This document shows positions 16,677 to 25,254 of a stretch of 64,000 nt of DNA, piece by piece. A program made the translations under genes and the position numbers. The DNA is from an uncultured Christensenella sp. GTDB taxonomy: Bacteria > Bacillota > Clostridia > Christensenellales > Borkfalkiaceae. The DNA lies in assembly GCA_910583855.1 (NCBI GenBank), contig CAJTYL010000001.1:62001-126000 (forward strand), read 5' to 3'. The notes under the pieces were generated by a model. The model was given only the letters and a program-made list of their open reading frames with translations. It had not been told where the DNA came from and made no database searches. Every line of letters starts with the position of its first letter. Position 1 is the first letter of the stretch.

Positions 16677-17989
16677 ACGACCTTTTTGATTTAAACGGCA
16701 ACGAAAGCGGCGCAAAGCCGCTTGCGGAGCGTATGCGCGCAAACAACTTAAACGAATTTATAGGTCAGAAGCATATCGTAGCCGAAGGCTCGCTTCTTCG
16801 CCGCGCCATTTCTTTGGACAGGCTCGGAAGCTGCATTTTTTGGGGGCCTCCGGGCACGGGAAAAACCACGCTTGCAAACATAATCGCCCAAACCACTCAC
16901 GGCGAATTTATAAAGCTGAACGCGGTGCAGTCGGGCGTAGCCGACGTAAAAAGAGCGGTGGAGGATGCAAGGAATAATTTAAAGCTGTACGGCAAGCGTA
17001 CTTATTTAATGCTTGACGAGTGCCACCGTTTCAATAAAACACAGTCGGACAGCCTTCTCCCCGCAATCGAGCAGGGCACTATTATTTTCATAGGCTCCAC
17101 TACGGAAAATCCCTTTGCTTCGATGACTCCGGCAATCGTTTCAAGGTGCAGGGTTTTTGAGTTCAAAAGGCTTTCGTTCAATGATATTAGGGGGGCAATC
17201 GTAAAATCTCTTACTGATAAGCGCAAGGGACTGGGCGAATATGCGGCTGTCGTAGACGACGACGCGCTCGACCATATAGCGCGCGTTGCGGGCGGCGATT
17301 TGCGCACAGCGTACAACGCATTGGAGCTTGCCGTTCTCACCACGCCCCCGCAAACGGACGGAAGCATAAGGGTGACTTTATCCGATGCGGAGCAGTCTAT
17401 CCAGAAAAAAGCTATGTCGTATAGTGAGGACGCATTTTACGATTATTTATCCGCCTTTTGCAAATCCCTTCGCGGTAGCGATTCAAATGCCGCGCTATAC
17501 TACGCAATGCGCTTAATCGAGGGCGGTTGCGACCCTATGATAATTGCACGCAGGCTTTCCATTCATGCCGCCGAGGACGTTGGAATGGCAGACCCCAACG
17601 CATTAATTATGGCGGCTTCGGCAACCTACATATTTGAAAAGACGGGTTACCCTGAAGGTCTTGAACCGCTGTGCGAGGCGATAATTTACGTTTGCGAAGC
17701 GCCCAAAACTAACACGGTCGAAATTGCGATGAACGCGGCAAAGCGCGACGCACGCGAAGTGCGCGACGACGAGGGTGTACCCCCGTATCTTAAAGACAAC
17801 ACCTTCGGAGATAAGACAACCAAATCTCAAAGCAGAAAATATAAGTACCCGCACGATTACGCGGGCGGCTACGTCGACCAGCAGTACCTTCCCGACAAGC
17901 TGAAGGACAGAATTTATTACACACCGTCGGACTACGGCTACGAAAAAACCGTAAAGGAAATAAGAAAGCAAAAAGGTAAACTTAAATAG
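16673..17989 (+). CDS. rarA: replication-associated recombination ATPase RarA/MgsA
   Basis: RarA is an AAA+ clamp-loader-like ATPase that acts at stalled forks. The 438-residue protein has Walker A GPPGTGKTTLANIIA near residue 63, Walker B YLMLDECHRF near 110, sensor FIGSTTENPF and the C-terminal tetramer region with KYPHDYAGGYVDQQYLPD. It overlaps the patatin gene. A strong hairpin follows directly. Confidence 0.95.
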   Translation: MNDLFDLNGNESGAKPLAERMRANNLNEFIGQKHIVAEGSLLRRAISLDRLGSCIFWGPPGTGKTTLANIIAQTTHGEFIKLNAVQSGVADVKRAVEDARNNLKLYGKRTYLMLDECHRFNKTQSDSLLPAIEQGTIIFIGSTTENPFASMTPAIVSRCRVFEFKRLSFNDIRGAIVKSLTDKRKGLGEYAAVVDDDALDHIARVAGGDLRTAYNALELAVLTTPPQTDGSIRVTLSDAEQSIQKKAMSYSEDAFYDYLSAFCKSLRGSDSNAALYYAMRLIEGGCDPMIIARRLSIHAAEDVGMADPNALIMAASATYIFEKTGYPEGLEPLCEAIIYVCEAPKTNTVEIAMNAAKRDAREVRDDEGVPPYLKDNTFGDKTTKSQSRKYKYPHDYAGGYVDQQYLPDKLKDRIYYTPSDYGYEKTVKEIRKQKGKLK

Positions 17990-18001
17990 TGATTTTATAA
18001 G

Positions 18002-18037
18002 AAAGTGCGGGGCAGTTATATCTGCCCCGCACTTTTA
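18002..18037. terminator. strong hairpin after rarA
   Basis: Perfect 14-bp arms (18002-18015 and 18022-18035) with a 6-base loop, ending in a short T run. It ends the patatin-rarA transcript. Confidence 0.8.
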
Positions 18038-18201
18038 ATCCGTTTTTAGTAACCGCATTATATCCGTAAGAAGAATTTTTGCGTGCCGTAGTTTATCTAA
18101 AACTTGATTTTTATCAGTTTTTTCTTCAATTTCTTTTGGGACAAAAAATTCGCAAACCGATCTAATTTTATAAATTTTATTTCATCTTCTTACGACTATA
18201 A

Positions 18202-18462
18202 CAACTTGCGCAGCTCGTTAACAAATCGGTGACGGGTTTAGCAAGCTGGGAGCAGGGATTATCCGAACCTTCGGTTAACGATATAAGAACACTATGTGAA
18301 ATATTCGAAATGTCGGCTGATTTTTTTTATGTTTATCTGACGGCGACTGTTATTAACGTAAATAGATTTAATAATAAAAAGCCGCGGCGGTTTTTTAAAT
18401 CGCCGCGGCTTTTTTCGTGCGCAAAATCCGTTTTCAAAGTTATAAAAAAAGGACGGGCTTAA
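18202..18462 (+). pseudogene. remnant of a small Xre-type regulator
   Basis: A frame preceded by a TAA at 18199 reads QLAQLVNKSV, then TGLASWEQGLSEPSV, then RTLCEIFEMSADFF. This is helices 2-5 of an Xre helix-turn-helix without the N-terminal helix or a start codon. The frame then runs through the hairpin at 18376-18414 into low-complexity residues. The 617-base gap 17990-18606 holds only this fragment and hairpins. A minus-strand frame at about 18045-18190 lacks a start. Confidence 0.5.
18376..18414. terminator. bidirectional hairpin
   Basis: Arms 18376-18389 and 18401-18414 pair perfectly (GC-rich core with A/T tails), giving a T run in either direction. It separates the Xre remnant from the deacetylase gene. 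Confidence 0.7.
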
Positions 18463-18606
18463 TAAATTAAAGTATAAGCGCAAAATGCCGCTGAACGCGT
18501 ATGACTCAAGCTGAAAAAGCGGCAGCGCTTTCGACAATCAAAGTAAATAAACTACAAAAACAGACCGAAAAAATTTTTTTGCGTCTGATAAAATCGGAGA
18601 GTAAAT

Positions 18607-19371
18607 TTGATACGTACGGTTAAGTTCAGAACTGTTATTCTTGCATTCGCCGCCGCGGTTATGGTGACGGTTTTAAGCGTTTCGGTATATTTCACGGGCG
18701 CGTACGCCGTTTTTTATGGCAACACTCCCCGTCTCGTGCCGATATACTGCGTGGAGAGGGAAGAAAAGGTTTGCTCCATAACCTTCGATTGCGCTTGGGG
18801 CACGGAGTACACAGACGAAATATTAAAGGGACTTAAAGCCTGCGACGTGCGCGCCACATTTTTTATGGTTGAATTCTGGACCGAAAAATACCCCGAATTC
18901 GTCAAAAAAATAGATAAAAACGGTTGTGAAATAGGCACGCATTCTTCAACGCATTCGTATATGAGCAAGATGAACGCCGAGGGAATAAAGCTGGAGCTGA
19001 CAACTTCTTCTGAAGCGATTGAAAACATTACCGGCAAAAAGGTAGAGCTGTTCCGCCCGCCTTACGGCGACTACGACGACGAGCTAATAAAAACCGCCTC
19101 AGAGCTCGGTTATTATACTATCCAGTGGGACGTTGACAGCTTGGACTGGAAAGATTTGTCGGCTTCGGATATAGCGATGCGCGTTATTAACGGCGTTAAA
19201 AACGGCTCGATAATTCTTATGCACAACAACGGACTTCACACTGCCGAAGCCGTGCCGATTATCCTCGAAACATTAAAAAACAGAGGTTACTCCTTCGTTC
19301 CCGTAGGCGAACTTATTTTACGCGAAAATTATTATATCGACGGAACGGGTATGCAGAAAGTGGCAAGCTAA
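18607..19371 (+). CDS. PdaB-like polysaccharide deacetylase
   Basis: The 254-residue protein starts at TTG behind GGAGAG. It has one N-terminal membrane helix (about 8-30), then a carbohydrate-esterase-4 domain: motif 1 TFDCAWG, motif 2 HSSTH, motif 3 RPPYGDYD, and a late motif ILMHNNGLHT. The TFD-x-AWG form of motif 1, in place of TFDDG, is that of the sporulation PdaB group. Such enzymes act on cortex peptidoglycan or surface glycans. With SpoIIID and YlbJ it supports a sporulating lineage. Confidence 0.85.
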   Translation: MIRTVKFRTVILAFAAAVMVTVLSVSVYFTGAYAVFYGNTPRLVPIYCVEREEKVCSITFDCAWGTEYTDEILKGLKACDVRATFFMVEFWTEKYPEFVKKIDKNGCEIGTHSSTHSYMSKMNAEGIKLELTTSSEAIENITGKKVELFRPPYGDYDDELIKTASELGYYTIQWDVDSLDWKDLSASDIAMRVINGVKNGSIILMHNNGLHTAEAVPIILETLKNRGYSFVPVGELILRENYYIDGTGMQKVAS

Positions 19372-19453
19372 TTATGCGTTATTTGCGGCATATGTGGCGG
19401 GCAATTAAATTTTTTACATGGAAAAACACAATTTGGAGGTTGAAAAATATTTT

Positions 19454-20140
19454 ATGAATTACAGTACGGAAAAGAACAATAAGGTCTACGTTTACGGAGA
19501 AATAGTGTCTGAGGCAACGTTTTCGCACGAGGTATACGGCGAGGGGTTTTACGAATTTTTCGTAAAGGTTATGCGGCTTTCGGGGCAAGCGGATATTCTC
19601 CCCGTTACTGTGTCGGAGAGAATAATGACCGAGGATATGCACGTCGGCGGTTTCATCTGCGCGCTTGGGCAATTCCGTTCCTACAACAAGCTGGAGGACG
19701 GCAAGTCTAGACTTATGCTTACGGTCTTTATTAGAGAGCTTTTAGATACCCAGCCAGCAAAGAATCCCAACTCAATCGTACTTTCGGGCTATATCTGTAA
19801 ACCGCCCGTGTACCGCACGACGCCCTTCAACAGAGAGATTGCCGATCTTTTGATTGCCGTTAACCGCAGCTATAACAAATCCGACTACATCCCCGCGATT
19901 GCCTGGGGCAGAAATGCCCGCTTCGTGCGCAATCTGTCAGTTGGCGACAGAGTCGCGCTTTCGGGCAGGATACAGTCGCGCGAGTACCAAAAGAAACAGC
20001 CCGACGAAAGCTTCGTTACGATGACTGCATACGAGGTTTCGATTTCCAAGCTTGCCGCGTTCGACGACGAGGCGGACTTCGACATAGACGAGGAATTCGA
20101 TTTGTACTCGACCCCTCACGCGTATCAAAACGAGGACTGA
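19454..20140 (+). CDS. SSB-like protein with two OB folds
   Basis: About 228 residues with two SSB-type OB segments: one N-terminal (NKVYVYGEIVSEATFSHEV, then FYEFFVKVMRLSG) and one central (NSIVLSGYICKPPVYRTTP, AIAWGRNARFVRNLSVGDRV). An acidic tail FDIDEEFD-type stretch near the end resembles partner-binding tails of SSB proteins, but it lacks the classic DDDIPF tip. I start at the ATG at 19454, after GGAGG 13 bases upstream. An earlier ATG at 19418 has no ribosome binding site. Clostridia often carry such a second single-strand-binding protein; its role is not established. Confidence 0.75.
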   Translation: MNYSTEKNNKVYVYGEIVSEATFSHEVYGEGFYEFFVKVMRLSGQADILPVTVSERIMTEDMHVGGFICALGQFRSYNKLEDGKSRLMLTVFIRELLDTQPAKNPNSIVLSGYICKPPVYRTTPFNREIADLLIAVNRSYNKSDYIPAIAWGRNARFVRNLSVGDRVALSGRIQSREYQKKQPDESFVTMTAYEVSISKLAAFDDEADFDIDEEFDLYSTPHAYQNED

Positions 20141-20156
20141 ATTTAAATAAGTTTTG

Positions 20157-20183
20157 CGCCGTATAAAAGTACGGCGTTTTTTC
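20157..20183 (+). terminator. terminator after the SSB-like gene
   Basis: CGCCGTA (20157-20163) pairs with TACGGCG (20170-20176), followed by six T residues. Confidence 0.75.
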
Positions 20184-20220
20184 TTTGTAAGAAAAATTTA
20201 TTTTTACGCCCTGCAATCAG

Positions 20221-20248
20221 TTGCAAATTTGAAATTGCGTACTATAAT
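20221..20248 (+). promoter_or_regulatory. promoter of the MATE gene, very short leader
   Basis: TTGCAA (20221-20226), a 16-base spacer and TATAAT (20243-20248). The ATG is 11 bases after the -10 box, so the 5' leader should be about 4-5 nt, without a Shine-Dalgarno. Confidence 0.65.
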
Positions 20249-20259
20249 TAATAGCCGAA

Positions 20260-21696
20260 ATGAAAGGAAGTAAGACGGTCAACTTAACTTGCGGCAACGT
20301 GTGGAAAACGCTTTTACTGTACTGTCTGCCGCTATTCGGCAGCGCGTTGGTGCAGCAGCTTTATTCGCTTGCAGATTTGCTCGTAGTGGGAAATTTTGCG
20401 GCGGAAGGAGCCCTTGCTGTCGACGCTATCGGCAACGCTACGGTAATTATAAACGTGCTGCTTGCTTTTGCTTTGGGTATGAACGGCGGCTGCTCGGTAG
20501 TAATCGCAAGGCACTTCGGGGAAAAAGATAATAAGAAAGTACGTGAGACGGTCAATACCGCGTTTATCGCGGCAGCGGCGCTGTGCGCCGTAATCGTTGC
20601 GTTGGGTTTCGGTTTGGGCAAAGTATCGCTTGATGCGCTCGACGTGCACGGCGCTTATTTCGACGATTGCCTTAGCTATCTTTATATATACGTCGGCTCG
20701 TTGCCCTTCGTGTTTTTCTACAATTTGGGGTGCGGAATTTGTTCCGCTCTGGGGGACAGCAAAACACCGTTTATATTCCTCGTTATTTCTTCGGTTATGA
20801 ACGTTGGGCTGGATATATGCTTCGTTTACGGGCTTCATATGGACGTTGCGGGCGCGGCTTGGGCAACGTTTATTTCACAGGCTGCGTGTTGTGTTCTAAT
20901 CGTACTCGTAAAAAAAGTGCGTTCCATAAGAGCGGAAGAGAAACCCAAGTCCTTCGATAAAAGAATTCTCAAAGAACTAACGGTTGCGTCCGTCCCCATA
21001 ATTTTACAGCAGAGCTTCGTTTCTGTTGGCAACTTTTTCATCAACCGCTGTATCAACGGGCTGGATGCAGAGGGCAACGCCACTACGGGCTTCACCACGG
21101 CTTTTAAAGTCCTCGTCGTCGGCACGATGAGCGTCGTCGCTATGTCCAACGGCTTTTCAAATTTCGCTTCGCAGAACCGTGCGGCGGGGGAGTACGGACG
21201 GGTCAGAAAGGGTTATTGGGTCATGCAGTGTTATTCTATGGCTATAACCGCTGTATTCGTAATTTTATTCGTCTCCTGCCCGGAATTTCTTACGCGGCTG
21301 TTTATTCAAAAAGATAAGCTGAACGACGTTGCGCTCGGTTATTCGGTGCAATATTTAACTATCGTCTCGTGCTTTTTGCCCTGCGTTTCGGTAAAGATTA
21401 TTTCAGACTCCGCCGTTCGCGGTTGCGGGGGTAATATTGGATTTACCGTCAGCACTTTTACCGATTTGTTGTTGAGGGTGATCTTGGTTTACGTCCTCGT
21501 TGCGTGCGGTTGGGGCTTTTCCGGCGTGTGCTGGGCGTGGGCGATAGGCTGGGGCATAGGCGCGGCGGTTGCAGCGGCGTTCTGGCTGTTTATGGTCAGA
21601 AAGCTGCGCAAAGAGGAGAATTCTTTTGCCGCCGTAAATGGAAACGGAACGGACTGCGCGGAAACCTGCGATACTTCCGCAGCCGATAATAATTGA
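20260..21696 (+). CDS. MATE-family efflux transporter
   Basis: The 478-residue protein has about twelve transmembrane helices in two homologous halves. Typical segments are LPLFGSALVQQLYSLADLLV near the N-terminus and FNLGCGICSALGDSKTPF near residue 160. MATE pumps export drugs or metabolites with a Na+ or H+ gradient; the substrate is unknown. It has its own promoter with almost no leader. Confidence 0.92.
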   Translation: MKGSKTVNLTCGNVWKTLLLYCLPLFGSALVQQLYSLADLLVVGNFAAEGALAVDAIGNATVIINVLLAFALGMNGGCSVVIARHFGEKDNKKVRETVNTAFIAAAALCAVIVALGFGLGKVSLDALDVHGAYFDDCLSYLYIYVGSLPFVFFYNLGCGICSALGDSKTPFIFLVISSVMNVGLDICFVYGLHMDVAGAAWATFISQAACCVLIVLVKKVRSIRAEEKPKSFDKRILKELTVASVPIILQQSFVSVGNFFINRCINGLDAEGNATTGFTTAFKVLVVGTMSVVAMSNGFSNFASQNRAAGEYGRVRKGYWVMQCYSMAITAVFVILFVSCPEFLTRLFIQKDKLNDVALGYSVQYLTIVSCFLPCVSVKIISDSAVRGCGGNIGFTVSTFTDLLLRVILVYVLVACGWGFSGVCWAWAIGWGIGAAVAAAFWLFMVRKLRKEENSFAAVNGNGTDCAETCDTSAADNN

Positions 21697-21722
21697 CACT
21701 GCGCGGATAACTATGTTATAAT
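21693..21722 (+). promoter_or_regulatory. promoter of the lgt-like gene
   Basis: TTGACA (21693-21698), an 18-base spacer and TATAAT (21717-21722), overlapping the end of the MATE gene. The leader is about 30 nt with an AGGGA before the ATG at 21758. Confidence 0.7.
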
Positions 21723-21757
21723 GTTTGAAAACAGCATTGAAATTAGGGAATAAGTTT

Positions 21758-22732
21758 ATGCATCCTGAACCTTTATTTGAAATATTCGGAAAAGGCGTAT
21801 ACGCCTACGGCATCTGTATGGCTGTCGGTATAATCCTTTGCTTCGGCTTTTTGCTTTTTACTATGTGGAAGAAAAAGTTCAGCGACAAATCCACCAACGC
21901 CGTTTTGATAATAGGCGTTTTCGGCACGGCTTTCGGCATATTTATGGCTATGCTTGTGCAGTCGATATTGAATTACGCCGCAGACCCTTCAAAGCCTTTT
22001 AGGCTTGCAGGCATGACGTTTATGGGCGGACTTTTAGGCGGTGTTGTAAGTTTCCTTGCCGTCTGGAATCTGTACGTTTACGTGGTCGGTCCGCGTACTA
22101 AGTGGAAATGGCTCAAAAGCGACAATATGAACGCAGGGCTTGCGGACGCGCTTCCTTTTATTCCCATAGGCATAGCTATTGCTCACGCATTCGGGCGGTT
22201 GGGATGCAATTTTGCGGGCTGTTGCTACGGCGCGGCTACGGACGGAAGCTGGGGCTTGGCATGCGCCGCTTACGATTCTACGCTGAGAGTACCCACGCAG
22301 CTCTTTGAAATGTTTTTCCTGTTAATTCTTGCGGGTGTAATGGCGTGGCTGTACTTCCGCTATAAATTCGATTATAACTTCGGCGTGTATGCAATAGCTT
22401 ACGGCGTCTGGCGCTTTATATTGGAATTTTTCCGCGACGACGACAGGGGCGCGCTCATTCTCGGCTTGCAACCCTCGCAGTTCTGGAGTATTCTTATGGT
22501 CCTTGCGGGCGTTGGATATTTCTTCCTGCAATATTACGTGTTAAGGAAACTTATGAAGCACCCCGAGCTTCAGCAAAAAGACGGCAAAAAAGAAAAAATA
22601 GAACTTACCGAGGACGGCACTCCCGTGCTTGCAGAGGGCGCTGAGGTAAGCAGGATAGTCCCCGCAGAGAATTCCGAAGGGCTCGTACAGGATATTGAAA
22701 AAGATAAAACGAAAGACGAAGGAGAGTTATGA
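21758..22732 (+). CDS. lgt: Lgt-family prolipoprotein diacylglyceryl transferase, divergent
   Basis: About 324 residues and seven hydrophobic helices. The Lgt-type core is seen in YAYGICMAVGI and in GRLGCNFAGCCYG near residues 147-160, then PTQLFE and RFILEFFRDDDRG. Two positions differ from classical Lgt: the GRIGNF-type signature is Cys-rich here, and the histidine of MSFHGG is methionine (MTFMGG). A charged ~60-residue tail follows the last helix. Start at the ATG at 21758; the upstream TTG lies next to the -10 box. It overlaps the hydrogenase ATG by 4 bases. It could be the housekeeping Lgt or a paralogue with a changed activity. Confidence 0.75.
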   Translation: MHPEPLFEIFGKGVYAYGICMAVGIILCFGFLLFTMWKKKFSDKSTNAVLIIGVFGTAFGIFMAMLVQSILNYAADPSKPFRLAGMTFMGGLLGGVVSFLAVWNLYVYVVGPRTKWKWLKSDNMNAGLADALPFIPIGIAIAHAFGRLGCNFAGCCYGAATDGSWGLACAAYDSTLRVPTQLFEMFFLLILAGVMAWLYFRYKFDYNFGVYAIAYGVWRFILEFFRDDDRGALILGLQPSQFWSILMVLAGVGYFFLQYYVLRKLMKHPELQQKDGKKEKIELTEDGTPVLAEGAEVSRIVPAENSEGLVQDIEKDKTKDEGEL

Positions 22733-24243
22733 AAAGCCAAAGCGTAGTAACCGATTTAAGAAGAAAAATCTTTACCGCAGTTGCGCGCGTTGCGTACGAG
22801 TCGGATAACCCTTCAAGCGATTTGGAGGAAATTCCCTTTTTAATCACCCCCGACGAAGTGCCGAAGTACCGCGAAAGCATCTACCGCGAAAGGCAGATTG
22901 CTTCCGAAAGGGTTCGTCTTGCAATGGGGCTTTCGCTTCGTCCCGCAAACAAACCCGTACATATCACGGCGGGCGTCGATAAAAGCACGATTGCCGATAA
23001 GTATTACGAACCGCCTTTAATGCAGGTCATTCCGTCCGCTTGCGACTGTTGCCCCGATAACGAATACGTCGTATCCGACCAGTGCAGAAACTGCGTATCC
23101 CACGCATGTATAAAAAGCTGTCCCAAGGGCGCGGTCTCGATAGTGAACGGCAAGGCGTTCATCGACCAGTCGAAATGTATAAAATGCGGCAGGTGCAAGG
23201 CGGCATGCCCGTACGACGCAATCGCTCGCCACGTGCGCCCCTGCGCTTCGGCGTGCGGCGTTAAAGCCATTTCTTCCGACGAATACGGCAGGGCGCATAT
23301 CGATAACGATATTTGCGTGGCCTGCGGACAGTGTATGTCGGCTTGTCCTTTCGGAGCAATTGCCGATAAATCACAGATTTATCAGCTTATTCAGGCGATT
23401 AAACAGGGCGACGAAGTCGTCGCCGCGGTCGCTCCCGCAATTATAGGTCAGTTCGGCGCAAAGGTTACCCCCGGCAAGCTCAAATCGGCGCTTCTTGCGC
23501 TTGGATTCAAGGATGTGTACGAGGTTGCCGTTGGCGCGGACGTGGGCTGTATCGCCGAAGCGCACCACTATGTAAACGAGGTGGCAACGGGTAAACTTCC
23601 TTTTCTTTTCACAAGCTGTTGTCCCGCTTGGGCAGTTCTCGTAAAGAAGCAGTTCCCCGACCTTGCAAGCGAGGTCTCGGAGGAATTGACCCCTATGGTC
23701 GCAACGGCGCGCTCTATAAAAGTCAACCGCCCCAACGCGCGCGTTGTATTCATAGGACCGTGCGCTGCTAAAAAGCTCGAAGCGTCGAGAAGAACGGTGC
23801 GCAGTCATGTCGATTTCGTCATTACGTTTGAAGAGCTTGCGGGTATGTTTGATGCAAAGAATTTGAACCTCGAAGAGATGGAAGAGCTTCCCGTCAGCAT
23901 GCAGGCAACGGGTGCAGGTCGCGGCTACGCCTGCGCAGGCGGCGTTGCAAGCGCAATCGAAAACTGTATAAACGAGTATTTTACGGGTACGGAGGTTAGA
24001 ATTCAACACGCCGAAGGGCTTGCCGACTGCAAAAAAGTTCTTATGCTTGCAAAGGCGGGCAAACTTAACGGTTATCTTATCGAGGGTATGGGCTGCCCAG
24101 GCGGTTGCGTCGCAGGCGTCGGTACGATTATCCCGCCCGAACGCGCAAAGTTCGCCGTTGAACAAATCGTAAAGTCAAGCGATCATTCGTTGCCCGCCAA
24201 AGAAATGGAAGATTTGGCTGAAAAGCTTACCAAAATGGACTAA
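22729..24243 (+). CDS. monomeric [FeFe] hydrogenase, group B-like
   Basis: The 504-residue protein carries ferredoxin-type 4Fe-4S clusters (CIKCGRCKAACP at 150-161, CVACGQCMSACP at 197-208, plus a Cys-rich stretch at 105-131) and all three H-cluster motifs: L1 TSCCPAW at 295-301, L2 GPCAAKK at 343-349, L3 EGMGCPGGC at 452-460. The IGPC form of L2 fits the group B enzymes of anaerobic gut Clostridia. It would exchange electrons between ferredoxin and protons. It overlaps the lgt-like gene by 4 bases. HydE/F/G maturases are not in this window. Confidence 0.93.
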   Translation: MKSQSVVTDLRRKIFTAVARVAYESDNPSSDLEEIPFLITPDEVPKYRESIYRERQIASERVRLAMGLSLRPANKPVHITAGVDKSTIADKYYEPPLMQVIPSACDCCPDNEYVVSDQCRNCVSHACIKSCPKGAVSIVNGKAFIDQSKCIKCGRCKAACPYDAIARHVRPCASACGVKAISSDEYGRAHIDNDICVACGQCMSACPFGAIADKSQIYQLIQAIKQGDEVVAAVAPAIIGQFGAKVTPGKLKSALLALGFKDVYEVAVGADVGCIAEAHHYVNEVATGKLPFLFTSCCPAWAVLVKKQFPDLASEVSEELTPMVATARSIKVNRPNARVVFIGPCAAKKLEASRRTVRSHVDFVITFEELAGMFDAKNLNLEEMEELPVSMQATGAGRGYACAGGVASAIENCINEYFTGTEVRIQHAEGLADCKKVLMLAKAGKLNGYLIEGMGCPGGCVAGVGTIIPPERAKFAVEQIVKSSDHSLPAKEMEDLAEKLTKMD

Positions 24244-24266
24244 TGTTTAAGTTTATAAACTTAAAA

Positions 24267-24293
24267 AGCCCCGCGCCTTTGCGGCGCAGGGCT
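24267..24293 (+). terminator. hairpin after the hydrogenase gene
   Basis: 11-bp GC-rich stem with one C-A mismatch and a 5-base loop, followed by a weak T run. Confidence 0.6.
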
Positions 24294-24324
24294 TAAAATT
24301 TTATATTTGGGAATAATTAAATCA

Positions 24325-25182
24325 ATGAGTGAACAAGTATACGATATTGCAATTATAGGCGGAGGTCCTGCAGGCGTGTCCGCCGCAATAAACGCAAAAA
24401 TACTGAATAAAAACTTTATTTGGTTTTCATCGGGCGCGGCTTCCAAAAAGGTCGAGCGGGCGGAGCTTATCAAAAACTACCCCGCGCTTCCCGATATCAC
24501 GGGCAAAGACTTGGCAAAAGCCCTTAAAAGCCATACCGACAGTCTAGGCATAGAATCAGTAAACGAGATTATAACGGGCGTTTATCCTGCGGACGGCAGT
24601 TTTTCATTGCTTGCGGGCAGTAAGGACTATGCGGCAAAATCCGTAATTTTGTGTCTCGGTGTCGAAACGCAGAAGCCTGTTGACGGCGAAGAATGCCTTC
24701 TCGGTCGCGGCGTAAGCTACTGCGCCACATGCGACGGCTTTTTGTACAAGGGCAAAACGATAGCCGTTTACTGCACGGATAAACGCTTCGAGGGCGAAAT
24801 AGAATTTCTCTGTTCGATTGCGGGAAAGGTTTACGTTGCGCCCCTCTATAAGGGCTATGAAATAAAGGCGGAGAACGCCGAAATAATATTAAAAAAGCCT
24901 GTAAAGCTCGTGGGTGATAAAAGGCTTGCCGCCGTAGATTTCGGCGACGGTCAGGTGGAGGTTGACGGGCTGTTTATTCTTAAAAGCGCGTTTTCGCCCG
25001 CGACGTTGGTTCACGGACTTGAAGTTGAGGACGGGCACATCGTCGTAAACAGAAAAATGGAAACTAATATAAAGGGCTTGTTTGCCGCAGGCGACTGCAC
25101 GGGCAGACCCTACCAGTATATAAAAGCCGCGGGCGAGGGCAACGTCGCCGCTCACTCCGCAATCGAATATTTAAGTAAATAA
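24325..25182 (+). CDS. thioredoxin reductase-like flavoprotein without an NADPH motif
   Basis: About 285 residues. The FAD loop IIGGGPAGVSA is at 10-20, the redox centre CATC at 133-136 and the FAD end motif FAAGDCTGRPYQY near 255. In NADPH-dependent TrxB the CxxC is followed by a second GxGxxA loop and an HRRxxxR motif. Here that region reads IAVYCTDKRFEGEIEFL and VYVAPLYKGYEI, with neither motif. This is the pattern described for the ferredoxin-dependent flavin thioredoxin reductases of Clostridia. It lies just after the hydrogenase. I start at the ATG at 24325. Confidence 0.8.
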   Translation: MSEQVYDIAIIGGGPAGVSAAINAKILNKNFIWFSSGAASKKVERAELIKNYPALPDITGKDLAKALKSHTDSLGIESVNEIITGVYPADGSFSLLAGSKDYAAKSVILCLGVETQKPVDGEECLLGRGVSYCATCDGFLYKGKTIAVYCTDKRFEGEIEFLCSIAGKVYVAPLYKGYEIKAENAEIILKKPVKLVGDKRLAAVDFGDGQVEVDGLFILKSAFSPATLVHGLEVEDGHIVVNRKMETNIKGLFAAGDCTGRPYQYIKAAGEGNVAAHSAIEYLSK

Positions 25183-25190
25183 TAATATCT

Positions 25191-25223
25191 AAAGCGCGGC
25201 GTTTTCTAAACGCCGCGCTTTTT
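25191..25223 (+). terminator. terminator after the thioredoxin reductase gene
   Basis: 13-bp perfect stem (25191-25203 with 25209-25221) followed by T residues. Confidence 0.8.
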
Positions 25224-25225
25224 CC

Positions 25226-25254
25226 TTGCAATCAATCTATTTAGGTGTTAAAAT
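25226..25254 (+). promoter_or_regulatory. promoter upstream of the prmA leader
   Basis: TTGCAA (25226-25231), a 17-base spacer and TAAAAT (25249-25254). The start near 25261 gives a leader of about 250 nt before prmA. Confidence 0.7.

Noticed and set aside
18045..18190. Minus-strand frame of about 45 codons ending in a lysine-rich peptide
   Set aside because: It has no usable start codon or ribosome binding site, so it is at most another degenerate remnant.
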